Below are positions 8,058 to 16,784 of a stretch of 64,000 nucleotides of DNA, one piece after another. The translations under genes were made by a program, and so were the position numbers. Under the pieces are notes generated by a model. That model searched no databases. It was not told where the DNA came from and worked only from the letters and a program-made list of their open reading frames with translations. The stretch is taken from contig NZ_FNGA01000003.1 of NCBI RefSeq assembly GCF_900101105.1, positions 248,001-312,000 of the forward strand, read 5' to 3'. Source of the stretch: Maridesulfovibrio ferrireducens (GTDB lineage: Bacteria; Desulfobacterota; Desulfovibrionia; Desulfovibrionales; Desulfovibrionaceae). The number at the start of each line of letters is the position of its first letter. Position 1 is the stretch's first letter.

Positions 8058-8733
8058 TTTACTTTATGAACTGACTGGTATCGGTAAAGAATTCGAAGGT
8101 CCGACTGAGATTGTTCAAGTACTTAATAATATAAATTTGAATGTTGAATCCGGTGAATCCCTTGCGATTATGGGGTCGTCAGGTTCAGGAAAAACTACTC
8201 TTCTTCATATTTTAGGGACACTTGATACCGCCAGTAGGGGTAATATTGATTTTGCAGGAATGAATTTTAATGATATGCCTGCTGAGAAGCGGGCACAAGT
8301 CAGGAATCGGGAAATAGGTTTTATTTTCCAGTTTCATCACTTACTTCCAGAGTTTACTACTTTGGAAAATGTTGCACTGCCAGCCATGGTGGCAGGTATC
8401 AGTCAGAAAAAAGCCTCTGCAATGGCTCGTGAAGCTCTTGTACTGGTCGGGCTTGAAAATCGGCTTGACCATAGGGTTACCACACTTTCCGGAGGGGAAA
8501 GGCAGAGAGCCGCAATCGCGCGAGCCGTTTTGCTTAAGCCGAAAGTTTTGCTGGCCGACGAACCTACTGGTAATTTGGATGAAAAAACAGGGAAGATGGT
8601 TGGTGAAATGCTGGTTTCCCTTAATGAAGAACTAGGAATGACTCTTATAGTTGTGACACATAATATAGAATTGGCCGGTATTATGAAACGCCGGCTTGAG
8701 TTGCGTTCCGGAGAACTTTATGCCCAGAATTAG
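8050..8733 (+). CDS. lolD: Lipoprotein-releasing ABC transporter ATP-binding protein
   Basis: 227 residues, standard for LolD. Cytoplasmic ATPase that powers the adjacent permease. Walker A GSSGSGKTT (about 42–50), Q-loop FQFHHLLPEFT (the LolD/MacB type), ABC signature LSGGERQR, Walker B VLLADEPTGNLDE and the switch His in VVTHN are all present. It overlaps the permease gene by 8 nt and the true bamA start by 14 nt, fitting a tightly coupled operon that delivers lipoproteins alongside the Bam machinery. Confidence 0.95.
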   Translation: MSSLLYELTGIGKEFEGPTEIVQVLNNINLNVESGESLAIMGSSGSGKTTLLHILGTLDTASRGNIDFAGMNFNDMPAEKRAQVRNREIGFIFQFHHLLPEFTTLENVALPAMVAGISQKKASAMAREALVLVGLENRLDHRVTTLSGGERQRAAIARAVLLKPKVLLADEPTGNLDEKTGKMVGEMLVSLNEELGMTLIVVTHNIELAGIMKRRLELRSGELYAQN

Positions 8734-11434
8734 ATTTCTGTTTTTGCTGATTGCGGCAACTCTCGCGTTTTTGCTCAATTCAGGAGCTCAAAAAGCACAA
8801 GCTGAAGATGCCTCCAGTATTGTGCTTGCCGTACTTCCTTTTGAAGTAAATGCTAATGCGGATACTCAGTATCTTAAGGACAGCCTGCCCACTCTTGTTT
8901 CAGATAGATTGCGTGAGGCTGGTTTTAGAGTTGTTGATCAGAAAAAAGTGATGCAGCTTGTTGATGAACAGGGTTACGAATTTTTGAACATACAGTCGGC
9001 AAAGGACATGGCTCTTCTCGCTGGTTCAGGCTACTCTATATATGGTAGCTTCAGTCAGATCGGTGAAGATCTAAGCCTTGATGTCCGTTTAGTTGAAGCC
9101 TTTGGCATGAAGCCGGCTGTTCCGTTATTTGTGAGCAAAAAAGGATTGATTAATCTTTTGCCTGCTGTTGATGAGCTTGTTGCAAAAGTTAAACTTGAAT
9201 TGCTTAGTCAGGATAAAATTGCAGATGTCGAAGTTGTAGGAACCAGAGTTCTTGATAAAGACGTCGTTATGATGCGGACTAATATTAAAGTCGGCGATAT
9301 ATACACTCCATATAAAATCAATGCAGATCTCAAAAACATTTACGCTCTCGGTTATTTTGAAGACGTAAAAGTTAAAGTCAGTGATGTGCCCGGTGGAAAG
9401 AAAATTGTTTTCGAAGTTGTGGAAAAACCACGCATTCAAGCAATTACCGTTCAGGGTGCTGACGCAATAGATTCAGAAGATATTCTTTCTGCCGTCAATA
9501 CTAAAAAGGGTGCAGTTCTCAACCCTAAAGTTCTTTCTGATGACCTTAATACCGTGCGTGAAATGTACCGTAAAGAAGGTTATTATAAGGCCAAAGTCGA
9601 TTATAATGTAGACGGTGAAGGCGCTCAGGCCCGTCTTAATTTAAAGGTTGATGAAGGCAAGAAGCTTTATATTGAAGGCATTATTATTCAGGGAGCTGAA
9701 AAGCTGGACCCTGAAGAAGTTAAAGCTCAGCTTGCTCTTACTGAGAGAGGGTGGCTTTCATGGTTTACTAAAACCGGAGTACTCAAAGAAGAGCTGCTTG
9801 AACGTGATGCCGCTGCTATTCTAGCGTATTACGGTAACCGTGGATTCATCAAAGCAAAAGTCGGTGAACCGGAAGTTGAAATAAAAGATGACGGAATATA
9901 TGTGACTTTTCAGGTTTCTGAGGGCGATCGCTACAAAGTCGGTCGTGTTGAACTCAGAGGTGACTTGATTGTTAAAAAATCCAAGTTGAAGGAAATTATT
10001 GCTGCCGATGATATGGCGGACGGCGGAGAATATCTTGATAGATCTGTCCTGCGTGAGGACATGAAAGCTCTTTCAGATTTCTATGCGAACTTCGGTTATG
10101 CATACGCTGATGCCAATATTCAATTCGATCAGAATTCCGAAGATAAAACAGTTGCAATTACTTTCATGATTTCTAAGCGTCAGAAAGTTCATATCAGAAG
10201 GGTCATTATCGAGGGTAATTCAAAAACTCGTAATAATGTAATACTTCGCGAAATGCGTCTTGCTGATGGCGATCAGTTCAGTGGGTTTAAGCTTCAACGT
10301 TCAATTGTCAGGCTGAATAAGCTGGACTACTTCAGTGAAGTTGATATTGAGCCGATTCCGACTGGTGACCCCAGTGAGATGGATTTGAAAGTTAAGGTTA
10401 AAGATAAAAACACTGGTATGGTCAGTGGTGGTATCGGATATTCTACCTCGGACAGTGTGTTCGTTTCAGCCAAAATTACTGAACGAAACTTGTTCGGGCG
10501 CGGTTGGGACTTCGGTCTTAACGGTGGTTGGAGCTCAAAGAGTATCAGCTACGGTCTTAACTTCTATAACCCACGTGTAGGCGATACTTTGTGGGGAGCA
10601 GGAGCTCAGACCTATTGGCGTAATGAAGACTTTGACGATTATGATAAACAGACAATTGGTGCAGGTATTGAAGCCTCTTATCCAGTCGGAGAGTATACAA
10701 ACTTCTTCACTAACTATCGTTTGGATAACTATTATATTTCAAACGTTTCAAAGACAGCTGCTCAGTCAATTAAAGATATTGAAGGGTATAACTGGTCGAG
10801 TATTGTAACTGCAGGTTTTAAGAGAGACACCACTAATAAGGCGTTTAACCCTTCAACGGGTACTCTTAATACCGCAACAGTTGCTATGGGTGGCGGTATT
10901 TTGATGGGTGATGACTCTTACGTCAAGTACACCTTAGATTCTAACTATTTCACTCCTGTGTTCTGGGATTTGATTTTCCACTGGAGAGGTAAAGTTGGAT
11001 TTATTCATGACAACTTCGGTGATGGTGATATTCCAGTCTTTGAAAAGTTCTACTTAGGTGGAATTAATGATGTCCGAGGTTACTCTTCAAGAGAAATATC
11101 TCCTCGTGACAGTGTCTCCGATGACCGAATCGGTGGTAATAAGATGATGTTCATGAACTTCGAGCTTCTATTCCCAATTAATGAGGAATTCGGGCTTGTT
11201 GGTGTAACCTTCTTTGATATTGGTAATACATGGGGAGAAGGGGACAGTTTCTTCACTGATACTAAGCAGGCAGATGGAAACGATCTAACGCTCGGACTGT
11301 ACAAAAGTATAGGAGCTGGTATAAGATGGTTCTCTCCAATGGGACCGATCAGGGTTGAATATGGTTACGGTCTGGATAAACTTAAAGACAGCAGCCGTCA
11401 TAAGATCGAGTTTTCAATGGGGCAGTTCTTTTAA
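8720..11434 (+). CDS. bamA: Outer membrane protein assembly factor BamA with an extra N-terminal domain
   Basis: 904 residues. Core of the outer-membrane β-barrel insertion machine. I start at ATG 8720 because CGGAG lies 6 nt upstream and a clean signal peptide (MPRIRFLFLL…AQAED) begins there; the in-frame ATG 24 nt earlier has neither. After the signal comes an α/β domain (about 30–165, beginning IVLAVLPFEVNA) that resembles the amino-terminal domain of TolB or FlgO/CsgG-type proteins and is absent from E. coli BamA. Five POTRA domains follow (about 170–580), then the 16-strand barrel with the loop-6 VRGY motif and a C-terminal Phe (MGQFF). E. coli BamA is about 810 residues; the extra length is this N-terminal domain. 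Last gene of the lysS–lol operon; a hairpin follows. Confidence 0.95.
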   Translation: MPRIRFLFLLIAATLAFLLNSGAQKAQAEDASSIVLAVLPFEVNANADTQYLKDSLPTLVSDRLREAGFRVVDQKKVMQLVDEQGYEFLNIQSAKDMALLAGSGYSIYGSFSQIGEDLSLDVRLVEAFGMKPAVPLFVSKKGLINLLPAVDELVAKVKLELLSQDKIADVEVVGTRVLDKDVVMMRTNIKVGDIYTPYKINADLKNIYALGYFEDVKVKVSDVPGGKKIVFEVVEKPRIQAITVQGADAIDSEDILSAVNTKKGAVLNPKVLSDDLNTVREMYRKEGYYKAKVDYNVDGEGAQARLNLKVDEGKKLYIEGIIIQGAEKLDPEEVKAQLALTERGWLSWFTKTGVLKEELLERDAAAILAYYGNRGFIKAKVGEPEVEIKDDGIYVTFQVSEGDRYKVGRVELRGDLIVKKSKLKEIIAADDMADGGEYLDRSVLREDMKALSDFYANFGYAYADANIQFDQNSEDKTVAITFMISKRQKVHIRRVIIEGNSKTRNNVILREMRLADGDQFSGFKLQRSIVRLNKLDYFSEVDIEPIPTGDPSEMDLKVKVKDKNTGMVSGGIGYSTSDSVFVSAKITERNLFGRGWDFGLNGGWSSKSISYGLNFYNPRVGDTLWGAGAQTYWRNEDFDDYDKQTIGAGIEASYPVGEYTNFFTNYRLDNYYISNVSKTAAQSIKDIEGYNWSSIVTAGFKRDTTNKAFNPSTGTLNTATVAMGGGILMGDDSYVKYTLDSNYFTPVFWDLIFHWRGKVGFIHDNFGDGDIPVFEKFYLGGINDVRGYSSREISPRDSVSDDRIGGNKMMFMNFELLFPINEEFGLVGVTFFDIGNTWGEGDSFFTDTKQADGNDLTLGLYKSIGAGIRWFSPMGPIRVEYGYGLDKLKDSSRHKIEFSMGQFF

Positions 11435-11465
11435 AATAGTTTGATAATAATTATTGAAGAGTAAG

Positions 11466-11496
11466 GGCATGTCCGGGGTTACCTGACATGCCTTTT
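11466..11496 (+). terminator. Terminator after bamA
   Basis: GGCATGTC (11466–11473) and GACATGCC (11485–11492) form a perfect 8-bp stem followed by TTTT. The U-tract is short, so some read-through into skp is possible. Confidence 0.7.
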
Positions 11497-11538
11497 CGAC
11501 TAATTCGAGTCGTTAGATAATATAAGGAGTAGAGAGTA

Positions 11539-12066
11539 ATGCGTAAAATTTTATTTTTAGTTCTGGTTTTAGTCCTAGCTTTTCAGGCACATGCTTTTGC
11601 TGGCACTCAAAAAATCGGTGTGGCTGCAATGGGCAAACTGATAAAGGATTCTGAGGCTGGACAAGCTGCTCAAAAGCAGATGGAAAAGAAGTTTGTATCT
11701 GCTAAAAAGAAGCTTGAATCTAAGCAGAAGGAACTTGAAGCGCTTAAGCAGTCTTTGCAGAAACAGAGTCTTGTTCTTTCTCTTGAAGCTAAACAGGATA
11801 AAGAATTAGAGTTCAAACGCAAAGTTCGCGATTACCAGGACCTTGCTCAGGCTACTCAGAGAAAAATGCAGGCTGAAGAGCAGAAAGTTGGAACTCCTGT
11901 TTTAGAAATTATTAAAGCAGCGGTTGATACATATGCTAAGAAAAATTCATTTATTGCTATTTTTGATAAAGGATCTTCCGGATTTCTTTATGTAGACGAA
12001 ACTATCGATGTAACAAATGAAATTCTTCTCGAAATGAACCGTGCTTACAGAGCAGGTAAAAAGTAG
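11539..12066 (+). CDS. skp: Periplasmic chaperone Skp (OmpH family)
   Basis: 175 residues. Signal peptide with cleavage near residue 21 (QAHAFA). The mature protein opens with the strand QKIGVAAMGKLI, followed by a long Lys/Gln/Glu-rich helical hairpin (about 45–125) that forms the tentacles of the Skp trimer, and a C-terminal strand region (FIAIFDKGSSGFLYV). In the periplasm it holds unfolded outer-membrane proteins for the Bam complex, encoded just upstream. The ATG follows AAGGAG. It leads the skp–lpxD–fabZ–lpxA–lpxI unit, the same order as in many Gram-negatives. Distinct from the lipidated paralogue at 1877–2353. Confidence 0.92.
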   Translation: MRKILFLVLVLVLAFQAHAFAGTQKIGVAAMGKLIKDSEAGQAAQKQMEKKFVSAKKKLESKQKELEALKQSLQKQSLVLSLEAKQDKELEFKRKVRDYQDLAQATQRKMQAEEQKVGTPVLEIIKAAVDTYAKKNSFIAIFDKGSSGFLYVDETIDVTNEILLEMNRAYRAGKK

Positions 12067-12072
12067 GGATTT

Positions 12073-13101
12073 ATGCTTTTATCAGAACTCGCAGCCCTGC
12101 TGGGGCTTACTATATCAGGTAAAGATACTGAAATTACCGGAGTCAATACTCTGGAAAATGCCGGATCAAGCGATCTTTCATTTTTAGCTAACCCTAAATA
12201 TGAAGCTCAGCTCGCAACGACGAAGGCTGCAGCTGTCGTGCTTAATGCAAAATATGCGGATCAAGTTGAGTCTGCTATATTGAGCGAAAATCCGTATATG
12301 GATTTAGCTAAGGCTATGCACGTGTTTTCTAAGCCTCAAGGGTGTGTCGAAGGCATTCATGAACTTGCCTTTATTCATCCTGAAGCTGAAGTTGATGAAA
12401 CAGCTACAGTTTATCCTTTTGCTTTTGTGGGAAAAGGGGCAAAAATTGGCCCTAACTCAAAGATTTTTGCCGGTGTTTATGTTGGCGAAGACTGTGAGAT
12501 AGGTTCCGGATGTTGCCTTTATCCGAATTGTTCTATTATGGCCCGTATAGTTATCGGTTCCGGGGTTATCATTCAACCCGGTTCAGTTATCGGCGGTGAC
12601 GGTTTTGGTTATGCACAGGTTTCAGGAAAGCATATGAAGATTCCTCAAATCGGTACTGTCAAAATCGGTGACCATGTAGAAATCGGATCAAACACCACAA
12701 TTGACAGAGCTGCGCTTGATGTTACAAAAATCGGTTCAGGAACTAAGATAGATAACCTCGTCCAGATTGCTCATAACGTTGTAACTGGCGATGATTGTTT
12801 AATTATTTCTCAGTCCGGTATAGCTGGAAGCACAAAGCTCGGTAATAATGTCATTTTGGCTGCTCAGGCCGGATTGGTAGATAATATTAAAATTGGAGAC
12901 GGGGCAATTATTGGCGCTCAATCCGGAGTTTCCAATGATGTGCCGGCTGGTTTTGTTGGAGCTGGTTCTCCTCTTCTTGAAAAAGGTAGATATTTGAGAA
13001 GTTCAATCTCAATTAAAAAGCTTCCGGATATGGGGCGAAAGCTTTCAGCTCTGGAAAAGCGTATTGTAGCTCTCGAGGCTGAGCTGGCAAAAGGAAAATA
13101 A
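12073..13101 (+). CDS. lpxD: UDP-3-O-(3-hydroxyacyl)glucosamine N-acyltransferase
   Basis: 342 residues, matching E. coli LpxD (341). Adds the second hydroxyacyl chain in lipid A synthesis in the cytoplasm. The N-terminal uridine-binding domain (about 1–95) has [11 protein letters not shown]. The left-handed β-helix (about 100–310) is built from hexapeptide repeats and carries the catalytic His in [12 protein letters not shown] and the GGDGFGYA loop. The C-terminal helix ([12 protein letters not shown]) is the usual trimer coiled coil. It starts 7 nt after the skp stop and ends one base before fabZ. Confidence 0.96.
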   Translation: MLLSELAALLGLTISGKDTEITGVNTLENAGSSDLSFLANPKYEAQLATTKAAAVVLNAKYADQVESAILSENPYMDLAKAMHVFSKPQGCVEGIHELAFIHPEAEVDETATVYPFAFVGKGAKIGPNSKIFAGVYVGEDCEIGSGCCLYPNCSIMARIVIGSGVIIQPGSVIGGDGFGYAQVSGKHMKIPQIGTVKIGDHVEIGSNTTIDRAALDVTKIGSGTKIDNLVQIAHNVVTGDDCLIISQSGIAGSTKLGNNVILAAQAGLVDNIKIGDGAIIGAQSGVSNDVPAGFVGAGSPLLEKGRYLRSSISIKKLPDMGRKLSALEKRIVALEAELAKGK

Positions 13102-13102
13102 A

Positions 13103-13567
13103 ATGAGTAAAAAAGAAATAGATTATCTCGACATACAGAAAATTATGTCGATGCTTCCTCACCGTTATCCTTTTCTTTTAGTCGATAGAGTAGAAGAATT
13201 GGTGCCTGGTGAGCATATTAAAGCTTTTAAAAATATCACCATGAATGAGCCTTTTTTTCAGGGACATTTTCCGGGTCTACCTGTTATGCCCGGAGTTTTG
13301 ATCATTGAAGCTCTTGCTCAGGCTGGCGGGATGATAGTTCTCAGTATTGACGGCATAGACGTTGATGATAAAGTCTTTCTGTTCACCGGAATTGATAAGG
13401 TTAAATTTCGTAGACCTGTTGTTCCGGGCGATAAGTTGGAGCTTAATGTTACCAAAATTCGCAGTAAGATGAGTATCTGGAAAATGAAGTGTGTTGCTAC
13501 TGTTGATGGCGAAATTGCTGCTCAAGGCGAAGTTTCCGCTGCCATTGTAGACAGGGAGTCTTTATAG
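13103..13567 (+). CDS. fabZ: 3-hydroxyacyl-[acyl-carrier-protein] dehydratase
   Basis: 154-residue hot-dog-fold enzyme of type II fatty acid synthesis, dehydrating β-hydroxyacyl-ACP. The catalytic pair sits in GHFPGLPVMPGVLIIEALAQ: His55 and Glu69, matching the known FabZ His/Glu. LPHRYPFLLVDRV at 18–30 is the usual N-terminal signature. Located between lpxD and lpxA, where it shares the hydroxyacyl-ACP pool with lipid A synthesis. Its stop overlaps the GTG of lpxA by one base. Confidence 0.96.
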   Translation: MSKKEIDYLDIQKIMSMLPHRYPFLLVDRVEELVPGEHIKAFKNITMNEPFFQGHFPGLPVMPGVLIIEALAQAGGMIVLSIDGIDVDDKVFLFTGIDKVKFRRPVVPGDKLELNVTKIRSKMSIWKMKCVATVDGEIAAQGEVSAAIVDRESL

Positions 13568-14364
13568 TGTCGACTGGCATTCATCCTACCGCAATCGTTG
13601 ATCCAGGCGCTGTTATCGGAACCAACGTTACCATTGGCCCATTTTGTGTGGTTGAGGGTAATACTGTTATCGGTGACAATTGCTATTTGGATTCTTACGT
13701 TCAAATTAAGTCTTTCACCCGTATGGGGAAAGGCAATTCTATTCATTCAAATGCTGTTCTCGGAGATGCTCCTCAGTACCTTGGTTTTAAGGAAGAGGAG
13801 ACAACTTTAGAGATTGGTGATGATAATATTTTTCGTGAGTTCGTCACTGTTAACCGTGGTACGGTTGAGGGAGGCGGAAGTACTCGTATAGGCAACAAGT
13901 GTATGCTCATGGCATACGTTCACGTTGCTCATGACTGTAAACTTGGAAATAATGTAATTATTGCTAATTCATCCAATTTAGCAGGCCATGTTGAAGTCGG
14001 AGACCATGTCACAATAAGTGGTATGTCCGGAGTTCATCAGTTTGTCAGAATTGGAGAATATGCTTTTCTCGGCGGTATGTCAGGATTTGCTAAGGATTTA
14101 CCTCCTTATATGCTGGCGACAGGTATTCGCGGAGTTTTGCACGGTCCGAATTCGATTGGTCTTAGAAGACATGGATTTAATTCTAAAACCTGTATGGCAA
14201 TTAAGAAAGCGTATAGAATTATTTTCCGTTCAGGACTTACCCGTGATGAATCTCTAGAAATGGCTGAAAAGGAAATGTCAGAAATTCCTGAGGTCATGAA
14301 GCTAATAACCTTTGTTAGAGATAGTGAACGTGGAGTTTGTCCTGCGGACCGCAGCCCTGAATAA
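13567..14364 (+). CDS. lpxA: Acyl-ACP:UDP-N-acetylglucosamine O-acyltransferase
   Basis: 265 residues, normal for LpxA. First committed step of lipid A synthesis in the cytoplasm. The left-handed β-helix of hexapeptide repeats runs from IHPTAIVDPGAVIG onward. Conserved AYVHVAHD carries His119 and His122; His122 corresponds to E. coli catalytic His125. The C-terminal helical domain begins near residue 190 (GLRRHGFNSKTC). The start is GTG overlapping the fabZ stop; the family's opening I-H-P-T-A-I lies five residues in, so this start is convincing. Confidence 0.96.
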   Translation: MSTGIHPTAIVDPGAVIGTNVTIGPFCVVEGNTVIGDNCYLDSYVQIKSFTRMGKGNSIHSNAVLGDAPQYLGFKEEETTLEIGDDNIFREFVTVNRGTVEGGGSTRIGNKCMLMAYVHVAHDCKLGNNVIIANSSNLAGHVEVGDHVTISGMSGVHQFVRIGEYAFLGGMSGFAKDLPPYMLATGIRGVLHGPNSIGLRRHGFNSKTCMAIKKAYRIIFRSGLTRDESLEMAEKEMSEIPEVMKLITFVRDSERGVCPADRSPE

Positions 14365-14367
14365 TTT

Positions 14368-15198
14368 ATGAATAGTGCATCTGAAACAATTGGACTTATT
14401 GCCGGAGGGGGACAATTCCCCCTCTTGGTTGCTAAAGGAGCCGCAGCGCAGGGAAACCGTGTTGTGGCTGTATCTTTTAAAGGGCATTCGAACGATGAAG
14501 TTCATCGCATAGTTGATGTCTGGAAAGAACTTAAGTTAGGTCAATTCTCTAAATTGATAAATTTTTTCCTAGAAAACGGCGTGACAAAAGTAGTTATGGC
14601 CGGGACTATCAATAAACCTAAAGCTTTTGATATACGTCCAGATTTTAGAGCAGCTAAATTGCTTTTTAAGCTTGCGACAAAAGGTGATGATGTTCTGCTT
14701 AGAGCTATCACCGATGAGTTTGAATCCGAAGGTTTTCAAGTCGTCGGACCGCATGTTTATGCACCGCAACTTCTTACTCCGGCCGGATTGCTGACAAAGC
14801 GTAAGCCCTCAGATATGGAAAAAAAGGATTTAGCTGTCGGGTGGAAAATCGCACGGGAATTAGGACGGATGGATATTGGGCAGTGCGTCGTTGTTCGTGA
14901 AGGCGTAATTACTGCTGTTGAAGCTATTGAAGGGACTGATGCTGCTGTTAAGCGCGGTTGTTCACTTGGGGGAAAGGGCTGTTCTATTGTTAAAGTTTTT
15001 AAGCCTGGTCAGGAAGATCGTGTTGACATGCCTTCAATCGGTTTTAAAACCGTTCAAGGGATGAAAGAGCTTGGTGCTACCTGTTTAGGGGTTGAAGCCG
15101 GCAAAAGTCTCTTTTTTGATTTAGATAAATCAATAGAGTTTGCTGATAAAAATGGGATTTGCATTGTCGGATTAACTTCCGACTGGGTGGATAATTAG
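14368..15198 (+). CDS. lpxI: UDP-2,3-diacylglucosamine pyrophosphatase LpxI (DUF1009)
   Basis: 276 residues, the usual LpxI length. LpxI replaces LpxH in alphaproteobacteria and many Desulfobacterota, cleaving UDP-2,3-diacylglucosamine to lipid X and UMP. The opening IGLIAGGGQFPLLVAKGA and the later GTDAAVKRGCSLGGKGCSIV and VDMPSIG blocks are family hallmarks. It begins 3 nt after the lpxA stop, the standard place for lpxI, and is closed by a strong terminator. Together with lpxD and lpxA, the window covers most early lipid A steps; lpxC and lpxB are not here. Confidence 0.95.
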   Translation: MNSASETIGLIAGGGQFPLLVAKGAAAQGNRVVAVSFKGHSNDEVHRIVDVWKELKLGQFSKLINFFLENGVTKVVMAGTINKPKAFDIRPDFRAAKLLFKLATKGDDVLLRAITDEFESEGFQVVGPHVYAPQLLTPAGLLTKRKPSDMEKKDLAVGWKIARELGRMDIGQCVVVREGVITAVEAIEGTDAAVKRGCSLGGKGCSIVKVFKPGQEDRVDMPSIGFKTVQGMKELGATCLGVEAGKSLFFDLDKSIEFADKNGICIVGLTSDWVDN

Positions 15199-15233
15199 TA
15201 TTGTTTTAATTTTTTTAAGAGTTACAAAATTTT

Positions 15234-15278
15234 AAGCTCTAGCAAAAAGGGAATGTCCTTTTTGCTAGAGCTTTTTTT
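15234..15278 (+). terminator. Strong terminator after lpxI
   Basis: AAGCTCTAGCAAAAAGG (15234–15250) and CCTTTTTGCTAGAGCTT (15257–15273) form a perfect 17-bp stem with a 6-nt loop, running into TTTTTTT. It sits between convergent lpxI and the fmdB-like gene. Confidence 0.95.
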
Positions 15279-15290
15279 GTTCTGCTTAAA

Positions 15291-15536
15291 TCAGGTTCTT
15301 CCGCAGCAAGAGCCTGGAATACAACCTTTTGCTGAAGGACTTGAGCCACAGCATCCTTTACCGCCATGCGGTTTAGTAACGGGAGCTTCTTTTCCAGTCA
15401 GAGTTGAAGTTGAAGAAATCAGTTTTTCTCGAGTTGTTTTTCCGCAAGAAGGACATTCGCCTTCGTTCGCATCACTACTCGATATTTCTTCATAAATCTT
15501 TCCACATTCAAGGCATATGTATTCAAAAATAGGCAT
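15291..15536 (-). CDS. FmdB-family zinc-ribbon protein
   Basis: 81 residues. Opens with MPIFEYICLECGKIYEE and CPSCGKTTREKLISS, the FmdB/CxxC–CxxC–SSSS zinc-ribbon motif (PF09723), followed by a Gly/Cys-rich tail with paired cysteines (GCCGSS, GSCCGRT). FmdB-type proteins are small, putatively regulatory or metal-handling; function is not established. It is the last gene of the minus-strand operon that begins at 18126, 11 bases after the CGGC gene. The extra C-terminal cysteines could bind a further metal, but that is speculation. Confidence 0.85.
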   Translation of the reverse strand: MPIFEYICLECGKIYEEISSSDANEGECPSCGKTTREKLISSTSTLTGKEAPVTKPHGGKGCCGSSPSAKGCIPGSCCGRT

Positions 15537-15547
15537 TTTATAGATTC

Positions 15548-15916
15548 CTAAGCAAAGATTTGATCAGGGAAGAAATGATGTGTTCCTTCGACGACTTCAC
15601 AGCCTGCTTTTGCTTTAATTTTTGCGATTAAGATGTCTTTATGTGGACAGTAATTAGTGATGCACGGTGCAATGTGTACTATAGTAGGTACTTCATCCAA
15701 AGCAGTATTCCAAAGCTTCAGGTGAGCCATACGTGTGACAACTCCAACTCCGGGACAACCTCCGCAACCAATGATTGCAGTAAGTTCAGCGGATTCATCA
15801 TAACGTTCAAATTCACCTTTGCGGCGATTGAAAGCGACCATGCAGCGAGAGCATCCGATACACATGGTATCCATTGCTGTTGTACAACCAATGATGACAA
15901 TTTTCTCTTTTGACAT
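15548..15916 (-). CDS. CGGC domain-containing protein
   Basis: 122 residues of the CGGC family (PF08821), named for the conserved Cys-Gly-Gly-Cys, here in IIGCGGCPGVG. Other conserved cysteines are in IGCTTAMDTMCIGCSRC and in the histidine/cysteine cluster APCITNYCPHKD. The pattern suggests metal or Fe-S binding; no biochemical role is established. It lies 10 nt downstream of the second MinD-type ATPase and upstream of the FmdB-type zinc ribbon, so it probably belongs to the same cofactor-handling operon. Confidence 0.88.
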   Translation of the reverse strand: MSKEKIVIIGCTTAMDTMCIGCSRCMVAFNRRKGEFERYDESAELTAIIGCGGCPGVGVVTRMAHLKLWNTALDEVPTIVHIAPCITNYCPHKDILIAKIKAKAGCEVVEGTHHFFPDQIFA

Positions 15917-15926
15917 GTTTTTCCCT

Positions 15927-16784
15927 TTAAAAGTTTTTTTCCATTTTTTCCCAAATTGATTTTATATTTTTCCCTAAACCATCCGGATCAAATTCTACTG
16001 CGGAAAGACCAGCTAATTGAGCTTTAGTGAAACCCATATCGTATGGTAATTCACCTACAATAAGGATTTCTTTTTCAAGGCAGAATCTTTTAATTTCGTT
16101 TTCCTGATCTTCATTAATTCCACATTTATTGATGATGGTCATTGAGGGTATTTTGAAGTGCTCTGTCAGCTTGTGGACTCTCTTAAGGTCATGCACTGCT
16201 GATATTGTGGGTTCGGCGACGAAGACAGCAAGATCAGCGTTTGTGAGCGATGCAATAACTGGGCAACCAACTCCGGGAGAGCCGTCGACCAATACTATCT
16301 CAGCTCCGTTTTCTTCACCGGCAGCAGTTGAGGCATTACGTACTGTTGTGACTAGTTTGCCGGAATTTTCTTCGCCTATTCCAAGAGCAGCATGAATCAT
16401 GGTGCCGAAACGAGTATCAGATTTAAACCACTTACCACAATTGCGCGGGTGTTCCGTTACTGCTTCTGCAGGACAAACAAAAGCGCAGACGCCGCATCCT
16501 TCACATTTTTCAGGTATAATTGAAAAATTTTCTGAAATAGCTCCGAATTTGCAATGTTCAACGCAAAGCCCGCATTGAACACATAACTCGGGATCAATTG
16601 TTGGATGTACTCCGCTTATAAAATCATTAGTTTCAAGAATTGTAGGACTAAGTATTAAGTGAAGATCTGCTGCATCCACATCGCAATCTGCGAGAACTTT
16701 TTTTGGGCCGACTGAAGCTAGAGCCGCAACTACGCTGGTTTTACCTGTGCCGCCTTTGCCGCTTATTACAACTAATTGTTTCAT
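15927..16784 (-). CDS. MinD/Mrp-family P-loop ATPase with 4Fe-4S insert (second copy)
   Basis: 285 residues. Deviant Walker A motif SGKGGTGKTSV near the N-terminus (the MinD/Mrp/NifH type with a signature Lys). A bacterial-type 2×[4Fe-4S] ferredoxin insert follows at about 62–108 (CVQCGLCVEHC and CEGCGVCAFVC), then VLVDGSPGVGCPVIASL as the switch/Walker B region. In Desulfovibrio vulgaris two such tandem ATPases (DVU2103/DVU2104) belong to the orange-protein (ORP) complex. The gene directly abuts the preceding paralogue. Predicted cytoplasmic; likely an Fe-S-dependent carrier, scaffold or partner ATPase. The ORP protein itself is not in this window. Confidence 0.88.
   Translation of the reverse strand: MKQLVVISGKGGTGKTSVVAALASVGPKKVLADCDVDAADLHLILSPTILETNDFISGVHPTIDPELCVQCGLCVEHCKFGAISENFSIIPEKCEGCGVCAFVCPAEAVTEHPRNCGKWFKSDTRFGTMIHAALGIGEENSGKLVTTVRNASTAAGEENGAEIVLVDGSPGVGCPVIASLTNADLAVFVAEPTISAVHDLKRVHKLTEHFKIPSMTIINKCGINEDQENEIKRFCLEKEILIVGELPYDMGFTKAQLAGLSAVEFDPDGLGKNIKSIWEKMEKNF

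Noticed and set aside
15253-15495. Plus-strand 80-residue frame opposite the FmdB-like gene
   Set aside because: It overlaps a terminator and lies antisense to a zinc-ribbon gene with conserved CxxC pairs; no recognisable domain.
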